Assembly: GCF_002973525.1 (NCBI RefSeq)
Contig: NZ_PVEN01000003.1
Location: 1 to 64,000, forward strand
Source of the DNA: Paraburkholderia sp. BL21I4N1
GTDB lineage: Bacteria; Pseudomonadota; Gammaproteobacteria; Burkholderiales; Burkholderiaceae
DNA length: 64,000 bases
Direction: 5' to 3'
The position numbers and the translations under genes are program-made. The notes beneath the pieces were generated by a model that saw nothing but the letters and a program-made list of their open reading frames with translations, had not been told where the DNA came from and made no database searches. Position 1 is the stretch's first letter. The number at the start of each line of letters is the position of its first letter. Positions 46,667 to 56,599 of the stretch are shown piece after piece.

Positions 46667-49657
46667 TCACCAACGCCAACGCACGCCAAGATCGCCCTCG
46701 ACGCTGCTGCGATGCTCGCCATTCACATTCGTCGTGTAACTCGCGGCCGCGAACACGCTGCCGCGCGCGCTCGGATGCGCGACGATACCCATGCCGAATT
46801 GCGCCGCCGTGGCCGCGACATTCGACGGAATCACCGTGCTGCCCGCGTAAGTCACGCTGTCGGTGCCACTGAAATAGCGCCACAAATTCGCCCGCAAATA
46901 CGGTTGCCACTGCACGCCCGCACCTTCGAACGCGCCTTGCAGACGCAAGCCGAGTCGTCCCACGAAGCCGTTGGCCGAGTGGAACGAGACGCTTGAAATG
47001 CCATCGTTGAGATCGTCGATCGAGGCGTGCTGCCAGATCAATTGCATCTGCGGTTCGAGGCTCAGGTTGGCGCGCAGCGGAATCGGCAGGCCGGCCTCGA
47101 GCGACGTCGTCACCGCGTGACCCCGCGTGCTCGCGCCGAGGCCTTGATTCGACATCGGGTCCAGCGTCAGCGCGCTGCCCATGGCGACGGCATCGGTGTA
47201 CCAGCCGCCCGGACCAATGTGTGTCCAGTACGCGCCGACGCTGTACGCGTTGATCGCGAGATGTCCGGCCGACAGATCGGGAAAGCCGAGCGCGAAGCCG
47301 TTCACATCGCCTTGCGCGCGAGCGAAGCCGAGGAAAAAACCATAGTGGTTGCGATGTCCGCTCGCGCTGCGATCGGCGTAGAGATCGTGGCCGACCTGCA
47401 CGCCGCTGATCGTGCCGCTGAAGTCGGGGTTGGCGCCGCCGCTGCTGGTTTGCGATGTGTGTTCGCCCCAGACGCGTGCCCACGCGGCGGGTAGCGGGCC
47501 GCTTTCGTCGAGCAACGACTGTTCGCCCTGGCGGTCGTGGAAGGTGCCGATCTGCGCGATGCCGAGTTCGCGCGTGAGCACGGGGACTTCGGCGTAGACG
47601 GGGACTTCCATCCGATAGAGCGGCGTGGGGGTGGCGCCCGCGGGCGGCGCTGCGGGTAAGGCGGGCGTGCCGGGCGCCGCGATTGGGCTGGCGGCGGATT
47701 CGGGCGGCGGCGTGGGGGTTGGAGTCGGAGTTGGCGTTGGAGCAGGCGCCGGCGCCGGCGTTGGCACCGCCGCCAGACTCGAACGCAAATACCAGTTATC
47801 CCCCGTCCCCGCACTCACGCCGCCTTTGAACAGATAGTACGTATAAGCGCCGGCCATTAGCGGTTTCGGCAACGTGAACGCACTGGCCGTCGTCGTTGCG
47901 CCGTTGGTGGCCTGCACCACGAGAATCCCATCCGTCAGCGTGGCGCCGCCGTTGCCGCCCACATTGGTCACGCCCAGCGTCGTACTGCCCGAGCCAACCC
48001 CCTGCGCGATCACCAGCTTGCCGCTCGGCGACCCGTCGGCGCCGAGCACGCTTTGCAGCAGCAATCGCCCGTTGAGCCCGACGTAGTTGCCGTCGATCAC
48101 CAGCGTGGCTTGCGTATTCGCGCCGCCGTTGGTCAGATCGAACGTGCCGGCGTTGTTCACGGTGACGAGTTGTCCCGCGACCGCCGGCGCAATCGTCGCC
48201 GCGCTTGCCAGACCGCCCGCGAACACGGTGCTGGTCGCGTCGACATTGAGCGTGCCGGTTAGCGTGCCGCTATCGCCGAGCGTGAGTCCCTGACTGTCGA
48301 GCGTCAGCTGACTGCCGTTCACCGCATTGACCGTCTCCCAGTTAATAAAGCGGCTCACGCCGCTCGCCGACGTGTGATCGAACGTTAGCAAATCGTTGCC
48401 GGTGCCGCCGTCGAAGCTCGGCACGCCGCTCAGATTCGCGTCAGTGAGGTTGGTGAGCGTGGCGGTGTCGTCGCCTGCGCTGAAGCGTACGAAGCCCGTG
48501 ACGGTGCCGCCACGCCAGTTGAACGTGTCGTTACCGCTGTCGGTCCAGATCGCGCGCCCGTTTCCGCCCGCGATGGTGCCGGTGTTGTTGATGACGATAT
48601 TGAACGTGCCGATGGAACTGATCGCCTGACTCGTCGCCGCGACGATCGATCCGCTGTTGTCGATCGTCGCGCCGGCATTGGCGAACGCGATCGCGTTGAT
48701 CGCGCCGGAGATCGTGCCGGCATTGTTGAACGTGCCGCCGCCATTGGCGACGATCGCGTTGGCCTGCTGGCTGACGATGCTAGCGCCGGCCGCGTTGTTC
48801 AGCGTGACGTTGCCGGAAAAGATCGCGCCGACGCCGCCCACGCCATGCGCAGTCACCGAGCCGGTATTCGTGACGACGCCCGGCGCCGTATCCGACGACA
48901 CGATGCCGTGCGCGTCCGTGCCGGAGACGTCGATCGTGCCGTGGTTGACGATCACGTTGTTGCCGGGGCCGCCGACCGCGTTGCCGTTCGTCCGTATGCC
49001 GTACGATCCCGCGCCGGTCGTCGTGATCGTGCCGTTGTTGACGAGCGTGTCGTTGTTGGTCAACGCGGCCATGCCGGGTGAACTGGCGCCAGTGGTGGAG
49101 AGCGTGCCGTCGTTGGTCAAGGTGCCGCCGCCGGGGCTCTGGAAATCGTGCATCGCCGCCGATGCGTCGCCGCTCGTGCGGATCACGCCGGTGGTGTCGT
49201 TGAGCATCGTGACCGCGGCGGCGTCGTTGTACATGCCCTCGGACTCGACGCCGCTGGTCGTGATGTTGCCGCGATTGACCAGCACGTTCCGACCCGAGCC
49301 GCCGCTCGCGCCGTGCGCGGAAATCGCGTCGAAGGTGTCGCCGGCGCCGGTCAACGTGCCGAGATTCGTCACCGTGCTGCCGTCGCGCACGAGAATGACG
49401 TTGTTGCCGTTGACGTCGAGTTCAGCGCCGGCTTGCACGTTGACCGTGACATTGGCGCTGTTCGCTGCGGCCGTGATACTCGTGGTGGAGGGATTCGGGA
49501 CGCTGCCGGTGCAGGTGACGGTTTGTCCGCTGACCGGATTGACGTTGTCGCAAGCCGCTAACACGGGCTCGCAAGGCAGCAGGATGGCGAGCCCGATGGT
49601 GGACGACAGCGCTTCGAGCAGACGAGCCGGCGCGTGCCGGTGGCCCGGACGACACAT
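46667..49657 (-). CDS. type Va autotransporter
   Basis: A 996-residue autotransporter. The N-terminus has a signal-like segment (ALSSTIGLAILLPCEPVLAA). The passenger (about 36-625) is built of Gly/Asn/Thr-rich beta-helix repeats of the form NxGTIxTTGxxSxGI, such as LVNNGTITTTGAGSYGIRTN. A Pro-Thr/Ala linker (about 630-655) leads to the C-terminal barrel (about 700-996) with AWARVWGEHTSQTSSGG and final strand VEGDLGVRWRW. No protease or lipase catalytic motif is seen, so an adhesin-like surface role is an inference. AGGAGG precedes the ATG. Confidence 0.93.
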   Translation of the reverse strand: MCRPGHRHAPARLLEALSSTIGLAILLPCEPVLAACDNVNPVSGQTVTCTGSVPNPSTTSITAAANSANVTVNVQAGAELDVNGNNVILVRDGSTVTNLGTLTGAGDTFDAISAHGASGGSGRNVLVNRGNITTSGVESEGMYNDAAAVTMLNDTTGVIRTSGDASAAMHDFQSPGGGTLTNDGTLSTTGASSPGMAALTNNDTLVNNGTITTTGAGSYGIRTNGNAVGGPGNNVIVNHGTIDVSGTDAHGIVSSDTAPGVVTNTGSVTAHGVGGVGAIFSGNVTLNNAAGASIVSQQANAIVANGGGTFNNAGTISGAINAIAFANAGATIDNSGSIVAATSQAISSIGTFNIVINNTGTIAGGNGRAIWTDSGNDTFNWRGGTVTGFVRFSAGDDTATLTNLTDANLSGVPSFDGGTGNDLLTFDHTSASGVSRFINWETVNAVNGSQLTLDSQGLTLGDSGTLTGTLNVDATSTVFAGGLASAATIAPAVAGQLVTVNNAGTFDLTNGGANTQATLVIDGNYVGLNGRLLLQSVLGADGSPSGKLVIAQGVGSGSTTLGVTNVGGNGGATLTDGILVVQATNGATTTASAFTLPKPLMAGAYTYYLFKGGVSAGTGDNWYLRSSLAAVPTPAPAPAPTPTPTPTPTPPPESAASPIAAPGTPALPAAPPAGATPTPLYRMEVPVYAEVPVLTRELGIAQIGTFHDRQGEQSLLDESGPLPAAWARVWGEHTSQTSSGGANPDFSGTISGVQVGHDLYADRSASGHRNHYGFFLGFARAQGDVNGFALGFPDLSAGHLAINAYSVGAYWTHIGPGGWYTDAVAMGSALTLDPMSNQGLGASTRGHAVTTSLEAGLPIPLRANLSLEPQMQLIWQHASIDDLNDGISSVSFHSANGFVGRLGLRLQGAFEGAGVQWQPYLRANLWRYFSGTDSVTYAGSTVIPSNVAATAAQFGMGIVAHPSARGSVFAAASYTTNVNGEHRSSVEGDLGVRWRW

Positions 49658-49912
49658 AGGAAGTCCTCCTGTCGAACAGGCCTGATTCTTTCCTGCGGGT
49701 CCGCCTGTTCCTGTGCCGTCCCCTCGATTTTTGCTGCCGGACGGTTCAGGAAGAATGGATTGTCAGATGAAAATAGTCAACCCGCGTATGACACGGCATA
49801 AGCCGGCCGTACGACCGCGGGCGCGCCCGTCACGCCTGCTCCGCACGCTGCAGCGCAGCGTGATTCCGGGTACATTGACGGTCTCGTTTTATCACCCCAC
49901 AGGGAGTGCACC

Positions 49913-50299
49913 ATGCGCCTGCTTCACACCATGCTTCGGGTCGGCGACCTGGATCGTTCGATCGCCTTCTACACCGAGATGCTCGGCATGAAACTGCTGC
50001 GCCGCGACGACTATCCGGACGGCAAATTCACGCTGGCCTTCGTCGGCTACACGGACGAACGCGAGGGCACGGTCCTCGAACTCACGCACAACTGGGACAC
50101 GCCGTCGTACGACCTCGGCAGCGGCTTCGGGCATCTCGCTGTCGAAGTCGACGACGCCTACGCCGCGTGCGACAAGATCAAGGCCCAAGGCGGCACGGTA
50201 GTGCGCGAAGCCGGCCCGATGAAACACGGCACCACGGTGATCGCGTTCGTCACGGATCCGGACGGCTACAAGATCGAGTTCATCCAGAAGAAGAAATAA
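49913..50299 (+). CDS. gloA: lactoylglutathione lyase (glyoxalase I)
   Basis: A 128-residue metal enzyme converting the methylglyoxal-glutathione hemithioacetal to S-lactoylglutathione. All four metal ligands occur at the same positions as in the E. coli Ni-dependent enzyme: His5, Glu56, His74 and Glu122. The N-terminus is [20 protein letters not shown] and the end is [14 protein letters not shown]. The short length is that of the Ni/Co class, without the zinc-class insertions. Next gene starts 26 bp downstream. Confidence 0.97.
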   Translation: MRLLHTMLRVGDLDRSIAFYTEMLGMKLLRRDDYPDGKFTLAFVGYTDEREGTVLELTHNWDTPSYDLGSGFGHLAVEVDDAYAACDKIKAQGGTVVREAGPMKHGTTVIAFVTDPDGYKIEFIQKKK

Positions 50300-50325
50300 C
50301 GCCGACGGCAGGGCGAGATTCCATA

Positions 50326-50724
50326 ATGAATAACAGCAATCCCTACTTTAAAGAACTCGACGAGATCCACGTGGAAATCGCGGCGCTGTTCGACGGCTCG
50401 GCGGACGAAGGCGCGCTGCAACGAATCATGGCGCGCTTCACGCCGCAATTCACGCTGGTCATGACGAACGGCAACGCGCTCGATTATGCCGGCACGCAAG
50501 AAGTATTCGCGAAGCTGCGCGGTGCGCGTCCGGGCTCGCAAATCATGATCCGCGACATGGAGATCGTCGCCGATCATGCGGCGGGCGCGGTCGTGAAATA
50601 TCGCGAGTATCAGCGCGACGGTGTGGGCAACGCGAACGTACGGCGCTCCACGGCGGTGATGGAACTCGACGCGCACGGCAAGGTGAGGTGGCGTCATCTG
50701 CAGGAAACGTTCTGCACGGAGTGA
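50326..50724 (+). CDS. SnoaL/NTF2-like fold protein of unknown function
   Basis: A 132-residue protein: YFKELDEIHVEIAALFDGSA at the start, FTPQFTLVMTNGNALDYAGT in the middle and STAVMELDAHGKVRWRHLQE at the end. This order (N-terminal helices, then strands with an internal TxVMxL and a terminal WRHLQET) is that of DUF4440/SnoaL-like NTF2-fold proteins, small hydrolases, isomerases or binding proteins. No catalytic residues can be assigned. It follows gloA closely and is probably cotranscribed; a terminator follows. Confidence 0.75.
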   Translation: MNNSNPYFKELDEIHVEIAALFDGSADEGALQRIMARFTPQFTLVMTNGNALDYAGTQEVFAKLRGARPGSQIMIRDMEIVADHAAGAVVKYREYQRDGVGNANVRRSTAVMELDAHGKVRWRHLQETFCTE

Positions 50725-50753
50725 GCCGACGTTAGTCCCGGCAGCACAAAAGA

Positions 50754-50784
50754 AAAACGGCGCTTCAGGATGAAGCGCCGTTTT
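50754..50784. terminator. bidirectional rho-independent terminator
   Basis: A perfect 14-bp stem AAAACGGCGCTTCA (50754-50767 with 50771-50784) over a GGA loop, with A-rich and T-rich arms. It lies between the converging SnoaL-like gene and the ygjP-like end of the glyQ operon and can serve both. Confidence 0.88.
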
Positions 50785-50810
50785 CGTCTCAGGCGGTCTA
50801 AGCGATATCG

Positions 50811-51713
50811 CTAAAGCGTCGGCAACAATTCCGGCGGATGCGACTTCAACGTCTGCCGCGCCTCGCGGAATTCCGGAAAAATCGATTCCACCGTTTGCCA
50901 GAAACGCGGGCTGTGATTCATCTCACGCAGATGCGCGAGCTCGTGCGCGACCACATAGTCGATGATGGACAGCGGAAAGTGAATCAGCCGCCAGTTCAGG
51001 CGAATTTTGCCGTCGCTCGAACAACTTCCCCAGCGCGTCGCCGCCGAAGACAGCGCATACGTGCGATAGCTGACGCCCAGCTTCTCCGAATAGATCGCGA
51101 GACGTTCGCCGAACAGACGCTTCGCTTCGCCCTGCAGCCAGCCTTGCACGCGGTCCTTGATCTGCTGCGGATCGGCTTGCAACGGTAACGGCACCTGCAA
51201 CGCCGCATCGCTCGCGCTGAACTGAAGCGTGCCTTGCGGCGAGCCGAGTATCACGCGCACCGGCTGGCCGAGATACGGTACTTCGGCGCCATCTTTCCAA
51301 TCGACCTTCGGCAACGCGCGTTGTTCGACACGCGTTTGCCATTCGATCAGCTTCGCGAAAATCCAGCGCTGCTTTTCGGTGATCGCGGTTTCGATATCGG
51401 CGAGTGTGACCCAACGCGGTGCGGTGATCGTCAAACCCGTGCTGTCGATCGCAAAGCCGATCGAGCGGCGCGCGGAACGCTTGAGCGCGTAATGCAGCGT
51501 GCGTGAACCGACGACGAGGCTGCGCAACTTACTGCCATCTGGCGCGAGCAGTCCAGCGGATTGCAGTGTGCCCGACGCACTCCCGGCAGAACCGGAAGAA
51601 GGCGCGGAGGGTGACGGGGACGACGACGTCGACCCCGGCTCGGCGAAGAGCGGGAGATCGAGTTGCCGGTTATCGAGCGCCGCAGCGGGCTGCGACGTAG
51701 GAGACTTCTGCAT
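50811..51713 (-). CDS. YgjP-like (DUF45) zinc metallopeptidase domain protein
   Basis: A 300-residue protein. Residues 1-65 are Ser/Pro/Ala-rich and probably disordered. The remainder is a DUF45/YgjP metallopeptidase-like domain: RRSIGFAIDSTGLTITAPRW, TRWGSCSSDGKIRLNWRLIH and the zinc motif VVAHELAHLREMNHSPRFW (HExxH with a third His). Cellular substrate is unknown. It is the last gene of the minus-strand group headed by glyQ, 44 bp after plsC. Confidence 0.9.
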   Translation of the reverse strand: MQKSPTSQPAAALDNRQLDLPLFAEPGSTSSSPSPSAPSSGSAGSASGTLQSAGLLAPDGSKLRSLVVGSRTLHYALKRSARRSIGFAIDSTGLTITAPRWVTLADIETAITEKQRWIFAKLIEWQTRVEQRALPKVDWKDGAEVPYLGQPVRVILGSPQGTLQFSASDAALQVPLPLQADPQQIKDRVQGWLQGEAKRLFGERLAIYSEKLGVSYRTYALSSAATRWGSCSSDGKIRLNWRLIHFPLSIIDYVVAHELAHLREMNHSPRFWQTVESIFPEFREARQTLKSHPPELLPTL

Positions 51714-51757
51714 CGGTTTCGGCTTCGCGCTAATACGCCTTCGAGGGCGTGGGCGCG

Positions 51758-52516
51758 TCAGATTGGTGCGGCGGCGGAACGGGTTTCCGTCGCGCTGTAC
51801 GCGGTAGGATCGATGCGACGCATTTCAGTTTCGATCCACTGTTCGACGCGCGCGTTCACTTCTTCGGGCGTGAGCCCCGTCGTGTCGATCGGCTTGCCGA
51901 TCGACACTGTGACTATACCCGCATATTTAAGAAACGAGTTGCGAGGCCACAGGCGTCCGGCGTTATGCGCGATCGGAACGACCGGTGCGCCGGTGGCGAC
52001 CGCGAAGCGCGCGCCGCCGGTTTTGTATTTGCCCTGCGTGCCGGTGCGCGTGCGCGTACCTTCCGGAAACATGATGACCCACGCGCCCTCGGCCATGCGC
52101 GTCTTGCCTTGCTTGATGACGGATTCGAACGCGTACTTGCCCTCCTTGCGATCGATATGAACCATCTTCAGCAAACCGAGCGCCCAGCCGAAGAACGGCA
52201 CATACAGCAGTTCGCGCTTGAACACGTAGCACAGCGGACGCGGCATCAGCGCCGGAAACGCCACCGTTTCCCATGCCGATTGATGCTTCGACAGCAGCAC
52301 GGCGGGACCGTTGGGCAGGTTCTCGAAGCCTTCGATGGTGTAGCGAATGCCGTTGAGCCAGCGCACCACGTGCAGGGTACTCTTGCACCACCCTGCGGCC
52401 ATCCAGTAGCGCTTGTCGGCGCGCATGAACGGAAACGCGATGAAGCACGCGCACGCGTACGGCACCGTGTACAGAACGAGGTAGATCAGCAGCAGCAGAG
52501 AACGAATGAAGCGCAT
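51758..52516 (-). CDS. plsC: 1-acyl-sn-glycerol-3-phosphate acyltransferase
   Basis: A 252-residue membrane acyltransferase making phosphatidic acid from lysophosphatidic acid. An N-terminal helix (FIRSLLLLIYLVLYTVPYAC) is followed by motif I LSKHQSAWET, where the usual HX4D is HX4E, and by motif III FPEGTRTRTGTQGKYKTGGA and VVPIAHNAGRLW. The start at 52516 is taken over the frame opening at 52609, which overlaps gmhB and adds a non-membrane extension. It lies 40 bp after gmhB in the glyQ operon. Confidence 0.92.
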   Translation of the reverse strand: MRFIRSLLLLIYLVLYTVPYACACFIAFPFMRADKRYWMAAGWCKSTLHVVRWLNGIRYTIEGFENLPNGPAVLLSKHQSAWETVAFPALMPRPLCYVFKRELLYVPFFGWALGLLKMVHIDRKEGKYAFESVIKQGKTRMAEGAWVIMFPEGTRTRTGTQGKYKTGGARFAVATGAPVVPIAHNAGRLWPRNSFLKYAGIVTVSIGKPIDTTGLTPEEVNARVEQWIETEMRRIDPTAYSATETRSAAAPI

Positions 52517-52556
52517 CGGCGTGGTCAGTGAGGGTTGGGGACGCGCGTGGCGCGCG

Positions 52557-53111
52557 TCACTCGTGAGCGTCGGCGAGGAAGTCGAGTGCGAAGGCGCGCA
52601 GGTCGTCATGCACGCGCGTACCTTCAGGCAGGCCGCCGGCCGCGAGCGTTTTGCGACCCTTGCCGGTCAGCACCAGATGAGTCGGATGACCGAGCGCCGC
52701 GCCCGCTTGCAGATCGCGCATCGCATCGCCCACCACGGGCGTGTGCGGCGGATCGACCTCGAAGCGCTCGGCGATCATCTTCAGCATGCCGGGTTTCGGC
52801 TTGCGACACTCGCAGTGATCTTCCGCCGTGTGCGGGCAGAAGAACACCGCTTCAATGCGCCCGCCGACTGCCGCCGCCAGGCGATGCATCTTCAGATGCA
52901 TTGCATTGAGCGCGTTCATGTCGAACAGACCGCGGCCAATGCCCGACTGATTGGTGGCGACCGCCACGCGATAGCCGGCCTGGTTCAGCCGCGCGATCGC
53001 TTCGAGCGAACCGGGCAGCGGCACCCATTCGTCCGGCGACTTGATGAACGCGTCGGAGTCGACGTTGATCACGCCGTCGCGGTCGAGGATCACCACTTTT
53101 TTGGTCGGCAT
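52557..53111 (-). CDS. gmhB: D-glycero-beta-D-manno-heptose 1,7-bisphosphate 7-phosphatase
   Basis: A 184-residue HAD-family phosphatase of ADP-heptose synthesis for LPS inner core. The HAD motif I is VVILDRDGVINVDSDAF, with the PGSLEAIARLNQAGYRVAVA and TNQSGIGRG segments, the zinc-binding cysteines in FFCPHTAEDHCECRKPKPGM and the C-terminal VVGDAMRDLQAGAALG. It starts 10 bp after glyS. Its coupling to glyQS and plsC is usual in betaproteobacteria. Confidence 0.95.
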   Translation of the reverse strand: MPTKKVVILDRDGVINVDSDAFIKSPDEWVPLPGSLEAIARLNQAGYRVAVATNQSGIGRGLFDMNALNAMHLKMHRLAAAVGGRIEAVFFCPHTAEDHCECRKPKPGMLKMIAERFEVDPPHTPVVGDAMRDLQAGAALGHPTHLVLTGKGRKTLAAGGLPEGTRVHDDLRAFALDFLADAHE

Positions 53112-53121
53112 GGCGCGGGGC

Positions 53122-55230
53122 TCAGGCAGCGAGTCGGGAAATATCGGCGACGCAATTCATCTGCTGATGCAGTGCGCCGAGCAAAGCCAGACGATTGGCG
53201 CGCAACGCCGGATCTTCGGCGTTGACCATCACGTCGTTGAAGAATGTGTCGACCGGTTCGCGCAATGCGGCGAGCGCGGTCAGCGCGCCCGTGTAGTCTC
53301 GCGCGGCGAGTTGCGACTGCACGCGCGGCGCAACCTGTTCGAGCTGTGCATGCAAGGCCTTTTCCGCCGCTTCGACGAGCAGTGTGACCTGCACGCCGCC
53401 GGTAGGGGCTACGCCTTCCGACTTCTTCAGGATGTTCGAGATACGCTTGTTGGCCGCCGCGAGCGACGCCGCTTCAGGCAGCAACGCGAATTCGCGCACC
53501 GCATCCAGACGCGCGACGATGTCGTCGAGACGCGTGGGATTCAGCGCCAGCACCGCGTCGATTTCGCCCGGCGCGTAGCCGCGTTCGCGCAGCAGACCGC
53601 GCAAACGGTCCATGCCGAACTCGTAAATGGCTTGCGTCGAATCGGCGACGTTCGGCACCGCGGCGAATTGCGCGTAAGCGGCGCGCAGCAATTCGACGAA
53701 GTCGACCGGCAGTTGCTTCTCGACCAGAATGCGCAGCACGCCGAGTGCGTGACGGCGCAACGCGAACGGGTCTTTTTCGCCCGTGGGTTGCAGGCCGATG
53801 CCCCAGATGCCGACCAGCGTTTCGAGCTTGTCGGCCAGCGCGACGACGGTGCCGGTCGCGGTGGTGGGCAGCGCGTCGCCGGAGAAACGCGGCTGATAGT
53901 GTTCCGAGCACGCGAGCGCGACTTCTTCCGGCTCGCCGTCGTGGCGCGCGTAGTACGTGCCCATCGTGCCTTGCAACTCGGGGAATTCGCCGACCATGTC
54001 GGTGATCAGGTCGGCCTTGGCCAGACGCGCGGCGCGCTGCGCGAGCGCGACGTCGGCGCCGGTCAGCGCGGCGATTGCACCGGCCAGTCCTTCCACACGT
54101 TCGACGCGTTGCAGCGCCGAGCCCAGTTTGTTGTGATACACGACGTTCGCGAGCAGCGGCACGCGGTCCGCGAGCGGTTTCTTCTTGTCCTGCTCGAAGA
54201 AGAACTTCGCGTCGGCGAGGCGCGGGCGCACCACGCGCTCATTGCCTTCGACGATATCGCCCGGTGTAGCCGTTTCGATGTTCGACACGATCAGGAAGCG
54301 CGAACGCAGCTTGCCGTTCGTATGGGTCAGCGCGAAATACTTCTGGTTGGTCTGCATGGTGAGGATCAGACATTCCTGCGGCACTTGCAGGAATTCGTCC
54401 TCGAAGCGGCAGGCGTACACCACCGGCCATTCGACCAGCGACGTCACTTCGTCCAGCAGCGAATCCGGCATCACCACCTGGTCGCCGTCGGCTTGCGCGA
54501 GCAGATGCGTGCGGATGGTCGCTTTGCGGTCGGCGAAGTTCGCGACCACATGGGCTTTGTGCAGCAGCGTGTCCGCGTACGAGTCGGCGTGCTGGATCTG
54601 CACGAAGCCTTCGGACAGGAAACGATGGCCGAGCGTGGTGTCGTCGGCGTCGATGCCGAGCGCGCTGACCGGCACGATCTGATCGCCGTGCAGAACTGTC
54701 AGACGTTGCGCCGGGCGCACGAACTGGATGTTCGTGCCGTCCGGACGTTGATACGTCATGACCTTGGGAATAGGCAGCTTCGACGTGGCGAGCGCTTCGT
54801 CCAGCGCGGCTTGCAGGCCGTCGGCGAGCGTTGCGCCCGGCGCGGCGTAGCGCAGGAAGAACGCTTCGGCCTTGCCGTCTTGCGCGCGTTCGAGATCGTT
54901 CACCGAGAAATCGGGGAAGCCGAGCGCCGCGAGTTTCTTCGCGAGCGGTGCCGTGGGTTGACCGTCTTTGTCCAGAGCGACGGACACCGGCAGCACTTTT
55001 TCGCGCACCTGTTTTTCCGGCGCGACGGCGCGCACGTTTTTGATCGTGACGGCGAGGCGACGCGGCGTCGCATAGCGTTCGAACGACAGTTCGCCTTCGA
55101 TCAGGTCGCGCGCCGCGAGGCGCTGCGCGATGCCTTCTGCGAACGCGTCGCCGAGACGTGCGAGCGCTTTCGGCGGCAGTTCTTCGGTCAGCAGTTCGAC
55201 GAGCAGGGTAGCTTGGTGAGGTTGAGTCAT
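53122..55230 (-). CDS. glyS: glycine--tRNA ligase beta subunit
   Basis: A 702-residue beta subunit of the bacterial alpha2beta2 glycyl-tRNA synthetase, responsible for tRNA binding. Typical segments are [20 protein letters not shown] at the start, [30 protein letters not shown] followed by [28 protein letters not shown] and [18 protein letters not shown]. The alpha subunit glyQ lies 15 bp upstream. The full family length is present. Confidence 0.97.
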   Translation of the reverse strand: MTQPHQATLLVELLTEELPPKALARLGDAFAEGIAQRLAARDLIEGELSFERYATPRRLAVTIKNVRAVAPEKQVREKVLPVSVALDKDGQPTAPLAKKLAALGFPDFSVNDLERAQDGKAEAFFLRYAAPGATLADGLQAALDEALATSKLPIPKVMTYQRPDGTNIQFVRPAQRLTVLHGDQIVPVSALGIDADDTTLGHRFLSEGFVQIQHADSYADTLLHKAHVVANFADRKATIRTHLLAQADGDQVVMPDSLLDEVTSLVEWPVVYACRFEDEFLQVPQECLILTMQTNQKYFALTHTNGKLRSRFLIVSNIETATPGDIVEGNERVVRPRLADAKFFFEQDKKKPLADRVPLLANVVYHNKLGSALQRVERVEGLAGAIAALTGADVALAQRAARLAKADLITDMVGEFPELQGTMGTYYARHDGEPEEVALACSEHYQPRFSGDALPTTATGTVVALADKLETLVGIWGIGLQPTGEKDPFALRRHALGVLRILVEKQLPVDFVELLRAAYAQFAAVPNVADSTQAIYEFGMDRLRGLLRERGYAPGEIDAVLALNPTRLDDIVARLDAVREFALLPEAASLAAANKRISNILKKSEGVAPTGGVQVTLLVEAAEKALHAQLEQVAPRVQSQLAARDYTGALTALAALREPVDTFFNDVMVNAEDPALRANRLALLGALHQQMNCVADISRLAA

Positions 55231-55245
55231 GTCTGGGTGTTCTCG

Positions 55246-56253
55246 TCAGTCCGGATCGATCTTGCGTTCGACTTTCAGCGGCGGCGCCCAGGCGGGCATC
55301 GCGGCGTCTTGCTCGTCGGTCGTGAGGCCGGGCACGCCGTGCACCGGATTGCCGAGCATCGGGAAGCCGAGCTTTTCGCGCGAATCGTAGTAAGCCTGTG
55401 CAACCAGCTTCGACAGCGTACGGATACGGCCAATATAGGCCGCGCGTTCCGTGACCGAAATCGCGCCGCGCGCGTCCAGCAGGTTGAACGTGTGGCCGGC
55501 CTTCAGCACCAGCTCATAAGCAGGCAGCGCGATCTGCGCTTCCATCATGCGCTTGGCTTCCGCTTCGTAGCTGTTGAAGATCGAGAACAGCAGCTCGACG
55601 TTCGCGTGCTCGAAGTTGTAGGCGGACTGTTCGACTTCGTTCTGGTGGTAGACGTCGCCGTACGTGAGGCGGCGGATTTCCGGGCCGTTCGGGCCTTGTT
55701 CTTCCCACTCGGTCCAGACCAGGTCGTAGATGTTCTCGACTTTCTGCAGATACATGGCGAGACGTTCGAGACCGTAGGTGATTTCGCCGAGCACCGGCTT
55801 GCAATCCAGACCGCCTACTTGCTGGAAGTAGGTGAACTGGGTCACTTCCATGCCGTTCAGCCACACTTCCCAGCCGAGGCCCCACGCGCCGAGGGTGGGA
55901 TTTTCCCAGTCGTCTTCGACGAAGCGCACGTCGTTCTGCTTCAGGTCGAAGCCGAGTGCTTCGAGCGAGCCGAGGTACAGATCGAGGATGTTTTCCGGCG
56001 CCGGCTTGAGCACCACCTGGTACTGGTAGTAATGCTGCAGACGGTTCGGGTTCTGGCCGTAGCGGCCGTCTTTCGGGCGACGCGACGGCTGCACGTAGGC
56101 GGCCCGCCACGGTTCCGGGCCGATGGCGCGCAGGAACGTATGAACGTGGGACGTGCCCGCGCCGACTTCCATGTCGATCGGCTGGAGCAACGCGCAACCC
56201 TGCTTGTCCCAGTAGGACTGCAGCGTCAGGATGATTTGCTGAAACGTGAGCAT
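55246..56253 (-). CDS. glyQ: glycine--tRNA ligase alpha subunit
   Basis: A 335-residue catalytic alpha subunit of class II glycyl-tRNA synthetase. [20 protein letters not shown] opens the chain, followed by [57 protein letters not shown] and [13 protein letters not shown]. The ATG at 56253 has an AAAGG ribosome site; in-frame ATGs at 56271 and 56286 lack one. First gene of an operon running to the YgjP-like gene. Confidence 0.97.
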   Translation of the reverse strand: MLTFQQIILTLQSYWDKQGCALLQPIDMEVGAGTSHVHTFLRAIGPEPWRAAYVQPSRRPKDGRYGQNPNRLQHYYQYQVVLKPAPENILDLYLGSLEALGFDLKQNDVRFVEDDWENPTLGAWGLGWEVWLNGMEVTQFTYFQQVGGLDCKPVLGEITYGLERLAMYLQKVENIYDLVWTEWEEQGPNGPEIRRLTYGDVYHQNEVEQSAYNFEHANVELLFSIFNSYEAEAKRMMEAQIALPAYELVLKAGHTFNLLDARGAISVTERAAYIGRIRTLSKLVAQAYYDSREKLGFPMLGNPVHGVPGLTTDEQDAAMPAWAPPLKVERKIDPD

Positions 56254-56599
56254 GAAGTGCCTTTCGGGCATGAGGCCGCGCCGCAAACGCCGAAGCGCGC
56301 GAGGTGGCCGTGGAGCGAAGTGCTAAACCATCGATTTTAACGGAAAGGGAGGGGGGTGTCCGTTTTGGCGGTTGTCGGCCTGTCTTGTGATTGGCCGGGG
56401 AGCCGATTCGCCTTGTGAGACTGAACCAGATGGTGGAACTTATACGTTGACCAATTTTGACATCTGAGACATGGACGCAGGCCAAAGTGGGCGAGCTGCG
56501 TGGAGTAGCGCTAATCCATGTTTTCAGGGCGAAGGAGAAAAACCAGATCTGCCTTCAGTGTTTTGAACCGTTCAGCTGGAATTTCATGGAGTTTAATAA
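56254..56599. other. 346-bp region upstream of glyQ
   Basis: No supported gene. The part next to glyQ carries the candidate glyQ promoter. The remainder (56363-56599) is less GC-rich and includes a TTGACA at 56457-56462 without a matching -10, possibly the promoter region of the small ORF at 56600. Confidence 0.4.
56334..56362 (-). promoter_or_regulatory. candidate promoter for the glyQ operon
   Basis: On the minus strand, CGGACA (56357-56362), a 17-bp spacer and TAAAAT (56334-56339), placing the start of transcription about 75 bp before the glyQ ATG. Spacing is ideal; the -35 matches four of six bases. Confidence 0.45.

Noticed and set aside
53041..56340. Plus-strand open frame of about 1100 codons opposite glyQ-glyS
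   Set aside because: Shadow of the glycyl-tRNA synthetase genes; no recognisable domain.
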